This document shows positions 1 through 5,248 of a stretch of DNA of 5,248 bases, in pieces. The notes beneath the pieces are model-generated. The model saw nothing but the letters and a program-made list of their open reading frames with translations. It was not told the origin of the DNA and did not search any database. The DNA lies in contig JAKJFV010000032.1 of NCBI GenBank assembly GCA_022704725.1, positions 1-5,248 on the forward strand, read 5' to 3'. Numbering within the stretch: position 1 is the stretch's first letter; each line of letters opens with the position of its first letter. The stretch is from Spirochaetota bacterium. Lineage in GTDB: Bacteria > Spirochaetota > Spirochaetia > Treponematales > Treponemataceae. Both the position numbers and the translations under genes were made by a program.

Positions 1-381
1 TATCAGAATAGAAAGATGGTTTGCCTCATCAACATAACGGAGCAAAAAACCGAATGCACAAATTCCGGCTTTAGTATCTGCTTTAGAGCGGGTTTCTGGT
101 ATTATTTTTTTACATGCCGTAAAATCGATTACCGCATCTATCTGAAGGTTCCTATACTGATACCGCGGGTTTACTGTCCATGCATAAAGGTTCTTCCGGT
201 ATAAATTGAGACTAAGATCCTTGTTCAAACGCGATGAATATCCGTCTCCTTCTTCTTCTATAAAACGCGCGGTTTTTGGATCGGAAAAGTCTGCGGTCCA
301 TTGTTCGTATACTGTTGCGGAAAAATCTTTTTCTTCTTCAATAGTTCTTTTTGAAAATAAACGTTTTATGAATGAAAGCAT
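1..381 (-). CDS. Protein of unknown function, N-terminal 127 residues (runs off left edge)
   Basis: The frame is open from an ATG at 381-379 on the minus strand to the window edge, giving 127 codons with no stop; the C-terminus is missing. The protein begins MLSFIKRLFSKRTIEEEKDF and has no signal peptide: residues 1-12 are basic and hydrophobic but short, so it is probably cytoplasmic or membrane-associated. Residues 60-127 alternate hydrophobic and polar positions as in beta-strands (YAWTV 66-70, LQIDAVIDF 79-87, GFLLRYVDEANHLSILI 111-127). The last stretch, a Gly followed by [FL]-x-R-Y-x-D-x-x-N, resembles the concanavalin-like jelly-roll of LamG or DUF1080 domains; this is a low-confidence fold guess. 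The reading is supported by even coding character over all 127 codons and by a good promoter (388-416) ending just before the ATG. No Shine-Dalgarno precedes the start. It is divergent from rlmJ. Confidence 0.8.
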   Translation of the reverse strand, partial: MLSFIKRLFSKRTIEEEKDFSATVYEQWTADFSDPKTARFIEEEGDGYSSRLNKDLSLNLYRKNLYAWTVNPRYQYRNLQIDAVIDFTACKKIIPETRSKADTKAGICAFGFLLRYVDEANHLSILI

Positions 382-387
382 AAATAT

Positions 388-416
388 AGAATAGCATTAA
401 AAACGGGTTATTTCAA
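388..416 (-). promoter_or_regulatory. Sigma70-type promoter of the leftward gene, predicted leaderless
   Basis: Read on the minus strand: -35 TTGAAA (416-411, 5 of 6 consensus bases), a 17-base spacer, then -10 TATTCT (393-388, 4 of 6) preceded by TGC, which is an extended -10 (TGn). Six bases (387-382) separate the -10 from the ATG at 381, so the expected transcription start, about 7 bases after the -10, falls on the A of the start codon. No purine-rich ribosome-binding site lies in between. Inferred from consensus only. Confidence 0.6.
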
Positions 417-428
417 GAAAGAGCAGAC

Positions 429-458
429 TTGTCATCGAACAGTAAAAGCCGGTATACT
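429..458 (+). promoter_or_regulatory. Sigma70-type promoter of rlmJ, predicted leaderless
   Basis: The elements are -35 TTGTCA at 429-434 (5 of 6), an 18-base spacer and -10 TATACT at 453-458 (5 of 6). The ATG of rlmJ at 465 lies 6 bases past the -10, so the predicted start site is the first base of the start codon. The -35 box is 12 bp from the -35 of the divergent gene, so the two promoters stand back to back in the 83-bp gap and could be co-regulated or compete. The TTG of this -35 is also the first possible start codon of the open frame, which would wrongly add 12 residues to RlmJ. Confidence 0.6.
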
Positions 459-464
459 GCTCAA

Positions 465-1286
465 ATGTTAAGTTATAGACATGCCTTTCATGCCGGAAAC
501 TTTGCCGATGTACACAAACATCTTGGTTTAATGCTTTGCCTTGAGAGTCTTTGTAAAAAAGAAAAATCTTTTTCGGTTTTAGATACGCATGCCGGAGCAG
601 GCTTGTATACCCTTGATGATGAAAGGGCTCTGCTCACAGGAGAAACAAATGACGGTATTGTGAGGCTTCTGTCATATTGTGAAGAACATTTACCCCCGTC
701 CGCGCTCGGCCGTTATATATCGCTTATATCACCTTATATAAAAAGTAACAGTTACCCCGGTTCGCCCGAGATTGAACGGAGTTTTTTAAGGGACAATGAT
801 TGTCTTACCTTAATAGAGCTTCATTCAACAGAAATAAACATATTAAGAGCAGCTATGGAAGGCGGCGGTAAAGATCCCAGAATACATATACATTTTAGAG
901 ATGCCTATGAAGCCTGTAGAGCTCTGTGTCCGCCTCATCCCCGCCGCGGTCTTCTTATTATGGATCCAAGTTATGAAGTTGACAGCGATTATGAGAATAC
1001 CGTTCATTCTCTGGAAGTTGTTCATAAGAAGTGGGCAGAGGGTATTAAAATACTGTGGTATCCGGTTATAAATCACCGGAGTTCAGAAATTTTAAAAATG
1101 AAATCTTCTTTGGAAGAAATGTGTGAAAGATCAAATACCCCTCATTTGTGCAGCGAACTCATACTGAAGCCGGGCACTGATGATTTCGGAATGACCGGAT
1201 CCGGTTTGTTTTTTATGGGCGTTCCCTGGCTTTTGGAAGATCAGCTTAGAGAATCAAGTGCTTTTTTAAAAGAGGTTTTTAAATAA
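465..1286 (+). CDS. rlmJ: 23S rRNA (adenine(2030)-N6)-methyltransferase RlmJ
   Basis: RlmJ uses S-adenosylmethionine to methylate N6 of A2030 in 23S rRNA; in E. coli it acts on free 23S rRNA before ribosome assembly. The 273-residue product is close to the family's usual length of about 280. The N-terminus MLSYRHAFHAGNFADVHKH is the family hallmark, with the conserved Tyr4, His6 and Lys18. It is followed by the SAM-binding loop DTHAGAG (40-46), YPGSP (97-101), acidic ELH (118-120), RDAYE (145-149), the catalytic motif DPSYE (167-171), LWYPV (197-201) and GMTGSG (242-247). The catalytic motif is DPSY where E. coli has DPPY; Asp167 is kept. The ATG at 465 is chosen over the TTG at 429 because E. 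coli RlmJ also starts MLSYRH and the TTG lies in a promoter -35. There is no Shine-Dalgarno. The TAA abuts a terminator hairpin. It is a single-gene unit, divergent from the gene on its left. Confidence 0.93.
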   Translation: MLSYRHAFHAGNFADVHKHLGLMLCLESLCKKEKSFSVLDTHAGAGLYTLDDERALLTGETNDGIVRLLSYCEEHLPPSALGRYISLISPYIKSNSYPGSPEIERSFLRDNDCLTLIELHSTEINILRAAMEGGGKDPRIHIHFRDAYEACRALCPPHPRRGLLIMDPSYEVDSDYENTVHSLEVVHKKWAEGIKILWYPVINHRSSEILKMKSSLEEMCERSNTPHLCSELILKPGTDDFGMTGSGLFFMGVPWLLEDQLRESSAFLKEVFK

Positions 1287-1323
1287 ATAAAGGTCTGTTC
1301 CGTCTTGGAAACAGACCTTTATT
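1286..1323. terminator. Bidirectional intrinsic terminator between rlmJ and the AGCS transporter gene
   Basis: There is a perfect 14-bp inverted repeat: left arm 1286-1299 (AATAAAGGTCTGTT) and right arm 1310-1323 (AACAGACCTTTATT), with a 10-base loop at 1300-1309. The core AGGTCTGTT/AACAGACCT is flanked by A-runs on the left and T-runs on the right. Transcripts from either side therefore end in a hairpin followed by U-rich sequence; the leftward one reads TTTATTTATTT. It lies in the 68-bp gap between two convergent genes, and the left arm begins on the last base of the rlmJ stop codon. Confidence 0.85.
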
Positions 1324-1354
1324 CTTGTAGAGGAGGTATAAAGGAGTATAACCC

Positions 1355-2890
1355 TTATTCTCCTGTTTCCTCGTCGGACTCGGGGATTCCCGTTGCTTCT
1401 TCTCCTTCTTCTATTTCTTCTTCACGGAGTTTTGCAAGCTGTTCCGCCTGAATGTCCTCAAAAGCAGAAAGCATGGGTTCTTCATTAACATCAGTTTTTT
1501 TAATCTTGCGTTTAGTATAGTTTTTTGTAATTGCAACAACGGTTCCGGAAAGTGCAAGAACACCAATAAGGTTTGGAATAGCCATTAAACCGTTTAAGGT
1601 GTCGGAAATATCCCAGGCCAGCGCAAGGTTCATAGTTGCACCGACGACGATGAAGGCTACGAAGATTATCTTGTAAAATATAGTTGATTTTGTACCGAAT
1701 AGATATTCCATTGCTTTTTCACCATAAAATGACCATCCGAGAACAGTAGAAAAGGCAAATAGAAAAACAGCGAGCGAAACAAATTTTCCGGCAAAGGATC
1801 CAAAACCGTGAGAAAAGGCTGCACTGACAAGGGGAACACCGGTAATGCCCAGATCTGTTACACCGGTAGAAAGAACTGCGAAAGCGGTGAGTGTGCAGAC
1901 AATAATTGTGTCGAAGAATACTTCAAAGATACCCCACATACCCTGTACAACAGGTTCCTTAACATCGCTTGCTGAGTGAACCATAACTGAAGATCCGAGT
2001 CCTGCTTCGTTTGAAAAAACTCCGCGTTTAAATCCCATGGTAATTGCTTTTTTAATGAGTGTTCCGGAAATTCCTCCTGCAACAGCATCAAATCCGAATG
2101 CGCCCTCAAATATCTGCAAGAATACAACAGGAACATGTTTTATGTTGATTAACAGAATGCACAGAGCTCCAAGTATATATGCAAAGGCCATAAAAGGAAC
2201 AATTTTCTCGGTAACTTTGCCGATTCTTTTAATACCGCCAATAATTACGAGAGCAACAAGGACTGCAATGATGATGCCTGTAGCAAGTGTATTAATGCCG
2301 AATGAGTCGTGCATTGCGCTTGCAATAGAGTTTACCTGTGTCATGTTTCCAATGCCGAACGATGCAAGCACGCAGAAAATCGAGAAAAGGACTGCAAGAG
2401 GCTTTGCAAATACAGAAAGCGCCTTATTTTTCTTTAGACCGTGCTGGAGGTAGTACATAGCCCCGCCGGTCCATTCGCCCTTTATATTCTTTCTCCGGTA
2501 GAAAATACCCAGTACGTTTTCTGCGTAATTAGTCATCATACCGAAGAATGCAGAAACCCACATCCAGAAAACTGCGCCTGCACCGCCGATGGAAATTGCA
2601 GTTGCAACTCCTGCTATATTCCCGGTTCCAATAGTTGCCGCAAGGGCTGTAGAAAGGGCCTGAAACTGGGTGATTGCTTTTTTATCATTTGTCTTACGGA
2701 CAGATTTCTTTTTAAATATGGCAAAAAAGGTCTTATCGCCGACTTCTTTAGTACGGATAATTTGAAAAAACCCTGTTCTAATGGTCATAAAAATACCGGT
2801 TCCAATAATTAGAACAAGCATCGGGATGCCCCATACAACAGAATTTACGGCGCCGTTAATTGACGCTACTGCCTCTGCAAACGTTTCCAT
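1355..2890 (-). CDS. Sodium:alanine/glycine symporter, AGCS family
   Basis: This is an inner-membrane secondary transporter that imports alanine or glycine with Na+ (H+ in some members). The 511-residue protein shows the family landmarks: FQALSTALAATIGTGNIAG (76-94); the AGCS signature GGAGAVFWMWVSAFFG (102-117); GFKRGVFSNEAGLGSS (286-301); and WDISDTLNGLMAIPNLIG (426-443). I count about ten to eleven hydrophobic segments between residues 17 and 455, as expected for the fold. Which amino acid it carries cannot be read from sequence, so no symbol is given (family members are called alsT, dagA or agcS). After the last membrane segment a basic stretch (NYTKRKIKK, 457-465) is followed by a highly acidic tail to 511, longer than in many relatives and probably cytoplasmic. 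The ATG start has AGGAG 5 bases upstream and a promoter about 100 bases upstream. It is convergent with rlmJ and shares its terminator. Confidence 0.95.
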   Translation of the reverse strand: METFAEAVASINGAVNSVVWGIPMLVLIIGTGIFMTIRTGFFQIIRTKEVGDKTFFAIFKKKSVRKTNDKKAITQFQALSTALAATIGTGNIAGVATAISIGGAGAVFWMWVSAFFGMMTNYAENVLGIFYRRKNIKGEWTGGAMYYLQHGLKKNKALSVFAKPLAVLFSIFCVLASFGIGNMTQVNSIASAMHDSFGINTLATGIIIAVLVALVIIGGIKRIGKVTEKIVPFMAFAYILGALCILLINIKHVPVVFLQIFEGAFGFDAVAGGISGTLIKKAITMGFKRGVFSNEAGLGSSVMVHSASDVKEPVVQGMWGIFEVFFDTIIVCTLTAFAVLSTGVTDLGITGVPLVSAAFSHGFGSFAGKFVSLAVFLFAFSTVLGWSFYGEKAMEYLFGTKSTIFYKIIFVAFIVVGATMNLALAWDISDTLNGLMAIPNLIGVLALSGTVVAITKNYTKRKIKKTDVNEEPMLSAFEDIQAEQLAKLREEEIEEGEEATGIPESDEETGE

Positions 2891-2895
2891 AATTA

Positions 2896-2900
2896 CTCCT
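2896..2900 (-). promoter_or_regulatory. Shine-Dalgarno of the AGCS transporter gene
   Basis: On the minus strand AGGAG is followed by TAATT and then the ATG at 2890, a normal spacing of 5 bases. It fixes the start at METFAEAV. It is the only convincing ribosome-binding site at any of the five gene starts in the window, which shows that this organism does use Shine-Dalgarno pairing when a leader is present. Confidence 0.85.
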
Positions 2901-2949
2901 GATTAAAAAATATGAAGATTTATTAAATTAGGCACTTTCAAAAGTTAAC

Positions 2950-3006
2950 AGACTTTTTCAAGCGGCTCAACTCACTGCAACAAAACATTGTATAAGACCT
3001 TTTCAA
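2950..3006. repeat. Pair of 12-base direct repeats at the transporter promoter
   Basis: AGACCTTTTCAA (2995-3006) and AGACTTTTTCAA (2950-2961) differ at one base and lie 45 bp apart. The first sits inside the spacer of the predicted transporter promoter and the second is in the untranslated leader. A third, weaker copy (GGCACTTTCAA) ends at 2941. They could be operator half-sites, but the motif is AT-rich and may be chance. Confidence 0.3.
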
Positions 3007-3015
3007 AATTTACAA
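2987..3015 (-). promoter_or_regulatory. Sigma70-type promoter of the AGCS transporter gene
   Basis: Read on the minus strand: -35 TTGTAA (3015-3010, 4 of 6), a 17-base spacer and -10 TACAAT (2992-2987, 5 of 6). The predicted start site is near 2980, giving a leader of about 90 bases. The gene therefore has its own promoter in the 142-bp gap after the glycogen-binding-like gene and need not rely on read-through. I recognise no riboswitch in the leader; in particular I do not see glycine-riboswitch core sequences. Confidence 0.5.
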
Positions 3016-3032
3016 GAAAAAAAAGAGGAGAC

Positions 3033-3737
3033 TCATTGCACAGACAATACTGATGCAACCTTTCCTTCTTTTGTGTAAGCCCTGTCCGGATTGCGTTCAT
3101 CTACGAAGGCGGTGAGTCCCTTATAGTAGGTGTAATAATATGTCCCCGGCGATAAATATAGTTCAAGCTCGTAAAATCCCCTGGAGGTTTCCTGTAGTTC
3201 ATACACATAGGGATCCCAGCTGGTAAAACTTCCGGCAAGGCGGATTTTTTGACCGCTTTCACCCTCATAGACAAAACGGACACTTCCTGTATTTGTTTTT
3301 TTCGTAGCCTGAATAGTTTTTTCTTCTATAGTAACGTATGAAAATTTGAGATTTGTTGAGTAGTCAAAAAAACTGTTTGTATTGAGCGGATCAATAGTCC
3401 ATAAGCCGTCAATTACAAGTCTGTAAGCCAGTGTATTGGTGTTTTCCGGTACTTTGGCTACATAAAAAAGGATGGAATCTACGATTTCATAATCACTGTT
3501 ATAAAAAACAAGCCTTTCAAAGGAATGCACCGTTTTATAGTTTTCAAAATTAAAGGCTACACCCACATGACGATGCATCTTTTCTGCGGTAAAAATAACA
3601 TACCCGTCTTTTACTACAGGGGGACCGGCACGCTGTATACCGGCAATGAGGTTTTGAACATCGTAGCTGTCGTCTGACAGTGCAAAAAAAGGAACTGCTG
3701 TTAAAAAAACCAGCATAACTATAACTATCTTTTTCAC
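3033..3737 (-). CDS. Exported protein with two tandem glycogen-binding-like (CBM48/AMPK-type) modules
   Basis: The 234-residue protein starts at a GTG (3737-3735). Residues 1-19 form a Sec signal peptide: MKK, a hydrophobic core, then a likely cleavage after Ala19. There is no lipobox Cys, so a soluble periplasmic or outer-envelope location is inferred. Two beta-rich modules follow. Module 1 (about 45-138) contains YRLVIDGLWTIDPLN (105-119), the C-terminal half of the AMPK-beta/CBM48 glycan-binding signature. Module 2 (about 151-234) contains IRLAGSFTSWDP (165-176), the N-terminal half, then GFYELELYLSPGTYYYTYYKG (187-207, strands leading to the ligand loop) and DERNPD (213-218). No catalytic domain is present, so a carbohydrate-binding or structural role is more likely than enzymatic activity. 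No good Shine-Dalgarno precedes the GTG; the sequence just upstream is CTAAAAGA. The gene lies 142 bp upstream of the AGCS transporter gene on the same strand, but that gene has its own promoter, so a functional link is not implied. Confidence 0.78.
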   Translation of the reverse strand: MKKIVIVMLVFLTAVPFFALSDDSYDVQNLIAGIQRAGPPVVKDGYVIFTAEKMHRHVGVAFNFENYKTVHSFERLVFYNSDYEIVDSILFYVAKVPENTNTLAYRLVIDGLWTIDPLNTNSFFDYSTNLKFSYVTIEEKTIQATKKTNTGSVRFVYEGESGQKIRLAGSFTSWDPYVYELQETSRGFYELELYLSPGTYYYTYYKGLTAFVDERNPDRAYTKEGKVASVLSVQ

Positions 3738-3743
3738 TCTTTT

Positions 3744-3772
3744 AGTATCGGAATAAGATACGAAAAAATTAA
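3744..3772 (-). promoter_or_regulatory. Weak candidate promoter of the glycogen-binding-like gene
   Basis: On the minus strand GATACT (3749-3744, 4 of 6) lies exactly 6 bases before the GTG, the same geometry as the two promoters at 388 and 453. The -35 at 17 bases, TTAATT (3772-3767), matches only 3 of 6. The -10 overlaps a short inverted repeat (GTATC at 3745-3749, GATAC at 3757-3761, 7-base loop), a possible operator. The match is weak and could be chance. Confidence 0.25.
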
Positions 3773-3874
3773 GGCTGAAATTCTGTTATTTTTTCCCCGG
3801 CAGTGTGATTTTATTCTAAAATAGTGAAGAAAAATTGCCGATTATGCTATAGAGTAGTAATAAGCAGAAAACGC

Positions 3875-3903
3875 TTGTTACAAGAGACTTTGTGAGGTAC
3901 AAT
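3875..3903 (+). promoter_or_regulatory. Sigma70-type promoter of the acidic-protein gene, nearly leaderless
   Basis: The elements are -35 TTGTTA at 3875-3880 (4 of 6), a 17-base spacer and -10 TACAAT at 3898-3903 (5 of 6). The predicted start is near 3909-3910, leaving only 3-4 bases before the ATG at 3913. A GAGG at 3894-3897 is 15 bases from the ATG, too far for a normal Shine-Dalgarno, and lies upstream of the predicted RNA. A second possible promoter further upstream (TTGCCG at 3835-3840, 17 bases, TAATAA at 3858-3863) would give a leader of about 43 bases. Confidence 0.5.
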
Positions 3904-3912
3904 TAAAAATCT

Positions 3913-5248
3913 ATGCCCGGTTTAAAACAGCTGAAACAATTCAGCCAGGATGTTACTGCATTAGGAAATGAATCCTCTATTCGCGCAGAACGCGGAGAAC
4001 CCTTTGTTACGGTACCTATACCAAGCGATGTTCCGGACATTGATGATTCCGACGACTTCCTTTTAGGTCTGCCTCTGGAGGATGAAGGAAATTCTCTTCA
4101 GCCCGAAGCTGTTGTTCCAGGCGGACAGTCAAATTCTGAATCAGCACCGGGATCATCTGCAGCTGATTCGGCTTTTCCTGAACCGGAATACGATCCGGAT
4201 ATTTCTAAACTTCTCGGTTTGGTACAGGATGATATTGTCCTTCCCGAAGTAGAACCGGATTTGGATGCGTTCGGCGATTTTGATGATCTTATTCCGCCTC
4301 AAGAGAACAGCGGGGAAATTCCGTCTTCTGATGCAGACTCCATACTCGATGCGGATTCTATACCCGATGTAGAATCTGAAAACGATGAAGCCGATTTTAA
4401 TATACTATCTGAACTTGAAACCCTCGAAGATGAATCCTCAAGTGCGGCACAGACCGCTGCTGACCTTTCTGCTGATGATTTTTCTATGCCTCCGGTAACG
4501 GACGATATTTCGTCTTTGTTTGATGCCTCTGGTATGCCCGGGGCGTCGGAGATGCCGGATTTTTCTGAAACACCTGAAGCCTTTGGAGCGGCTGAAATTC
4601 CGGAAGCGGCTGAAGCGTTTGAAATGCCGGAGATACCGGAAATACCGGAGGACTCAGAAAAAACTGAAGAATATGAAGATCTTCCTTCTCTCGAAGATGT
4701 AGAAGAGCTTTCTCCTTTGGAAGAACTGGAAGAGGATTTTCCGCTTCCAAATCAGATGGACGCTTTCTCTGGGCCTGCAGGAGAACCTCTAAATACAGCC
4801 TCATCGGATGAGTCTTTTGATCTTGACGGTATTCAAATTGAAGATTTCGTCCCTCAACAGGATGCCCCTTCTGCTTTTTCTCCAGAACCCCCTAACTCAA
4901 CAGAAGACCTGTTGTCTGACCCGGGATCCTTTGCAGGCGGTACTCCGCCGGAAACAGATTTTTCTATGCCGGATGTCCCATCTTTTGAGACTCCGGAACC
5001 TTCAAGCAATGATGATTTTGAAGGCTTTCCCCCCATGGATCTTGGGGGATCAGAGTTTGATGATATGCCGCCGCCTTCTGCGGACAATGAATTTTCAGAA
5101 GAAAATCCGTTTAAAAGCACAAATACAGATTCTGAACCTGTTCAGGAAAAAGATTCTATTCTTGACAGTCTTGAGAATTTTGATATTGATAATCTTCCAT
5201 CCCCTTCTTCTCTTTCATCTCTTGACGATTTTCAAACAACAGACGGTG
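3913..5248 (+). CDS. Highly acidic, Pro/Ser-rich, probably disordered protein (N-terminal 445 residues, runs off right edge)
   Basis: The frame is open from the ATG at 3913 to the window end with no stop, so the C-terminus is missing. The start MPGLKQLKQFSQDVTALGNE is followed by RAERGEPFVTVPIP and an acidic DIDDSDDFLLGLP. There is no signal peptide, so it is probably cytoplasmic. By hand count about 118 of 445 residues are Asp or Glu, against 6 Lys and 2 Arg. Both Arg lie before residue 28, and there is no His, Cys or Trp. Short motifs of the form acidic-Phe-x-x-Pro recur: DDFSMP (188-193), PDFSETP (215-221), EDFPLP (274-279), EDFVP (310-314), TDFSMP (348-353) and DDFEGFPP (367-374). A Pro-Glu run occurs at 238-246. 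I do not firmly recognise it. The N-terminus reminds me of a Treponema protein type with a disordered acidic region followed by TPR repeats; that is an uncertain recollection, and no TPR is visible here. Some folded domain downstream is likely. Confidence 0.85.
   Translation, partial: MPGLKQLKQFSQDVTALGNESSIRAERGEPFVTVPIPSDVPDIDDSDDFLLGLPLEDEGNSLQPEAVVPGGQSNSESAPGSSAADSAFPEPEYDPDISKLLGLVQDDIVLPEVEPDLDAFGDFDDLIPPQENSGEIPSSDADSILDADSIPDVESENDEADFNILSELETLEDESSSAAQTAADLSADDFSMPPVTDDISSLFDASGMPGASEMPDFSETPEAFGAAEIPEAAEAFEMPEIPEIPEDSEKTEEYEDLPSLEDVEELSPLEELEEDFPLPNQMDAFSGPAGEPLNTASSDESFDLDGIQIEDFVPQQDAPSAFSPEPPNSTEDLLSDPGSFAGGTPPETDFSMPDVPSFETPEPSSNDDFEGFPPMDLGGSEFDDMPPPSADNEFSEENPFKSTNTDSEPVQEKDSILDSLENFDIDNLPSPSSLSSLDDFQTTDG

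Noticed and set aside
16..394. Two 62-codon plus-strand open frames at the left edge
   Set aside because: They overlap the well-supported minus-strand partial gene, which is open through the whole stretch and has a promoter at its start.
1331..1349. AGGAGG and AAGGAG on the plus strand, resembling Shine-Dalgarno sites
   Set aside because: No plus-strand start codon or open frame follows; the stretch lies between the terminator and the end of the convergent transporter gene.
2037..2812. Two overlapping plus-strand open frames (138 and 123 codons) opposite the AGCS gene
   Set aside because: They lie wholly antisense to a clear, conserved transporter, have no Shine-Dalgarno or promoter of note, and show no recognisable protein features; they follow from the codon use of the real gene.
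3017..3036. Run of eight T (minus strand) just after the glycogen-binding-like gene, as an intrinsic terminator
   Set aside because: Only a 5-bp stem (TTGCA/TGCAA) with a 13-base loop precedes it, so a functional hairpin terminator is not convincing; rho-dependent ending or read-through is possible.
4609..4653. Short nucleotide repeat of CCGGAA/CCGGAG units as a possible tandem-repeat element
   Set aside because: It is the coding reflection of a Pro-Glu run (EMPEIPEIPE) in the acidic protein, with imperfect units and no structure beyond it.
4484..5120. Minus-strand open frames opposite the acidic gene (106 and 88 codons)
   Set aside because: Codons rich in GAA/GAT/CCG/TCT read in reverse give few stops, so open antisense frames are expected. 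The translations are low-complexity, Leu/Pro/Gln-rich or Ser/Gly-rich.

Overview
The window looks like chromosomal DNA from a low-to-mid GC, double-membraned bacterium, most likely a spirochaete of the Treponema type. That assignment rests on codon and base usage, an exported glycogen-binding-like protein, and the style of the acidic protein at the right edge. It is an inference from memory of such genomes, not a database match. I see no insertion sequence, CRISPR array, tRNA, rRNA or phage gene.

Layout from left to right. (1) Positions 1-381, minus strand: the first 127 codons of a gene that runs off the left edge; its function is unknown and its fold is possibly lectin-like. (2) 465-1286, plus strand: rlmJ, the 23S rRNA adenine-N6 methyltransferase, divergent from (1). 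(3) 1286-1323: a strong hairpin that probably terminates transcription from both sides. (4) 1355-2890, minus strand: a sodium:alanine/glycine symporter of the AGCS family, with a long acidic tail, its own promoter and a clear Shine-Dalgarno. (5) 3033-3737, minus strand: a small exported protein with two tandem CBM48/AMPK-type glycogen-binding-like modules. (6) 3913-5248, plus strand, open at the right edge: a very acidic, apparently disordered protein of at least 445 residues.

The genes do not form one pathway. They cover rRNA modification, amino-acid uptake, an envelope protein and two unknowns. Every intergenic gap is under 180 bp, so no stretch over 300 bases lacks a gene.

The most interesting pattern is at the gene starts. 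The two divergent genes at 381 and 465 each have a sigma70-type promoter whose -10 box ends exactly 6 bases before the start codon. Neither has a Shine-Dalgarno, so leaderless mRNAs are predicted. The acidic gene at 3913 is similar, with a predicted leader of only 3-4 bases. The gene at 3737 may be too, but its promoter is weak. The AGCS gene instead has a leader of about 90 bases and a good AGGAG. For rlmJ, this reading shows that the longest open frame, from a TTG at 429, begins on the promoter -35 box; the true start is the ATG at 465.
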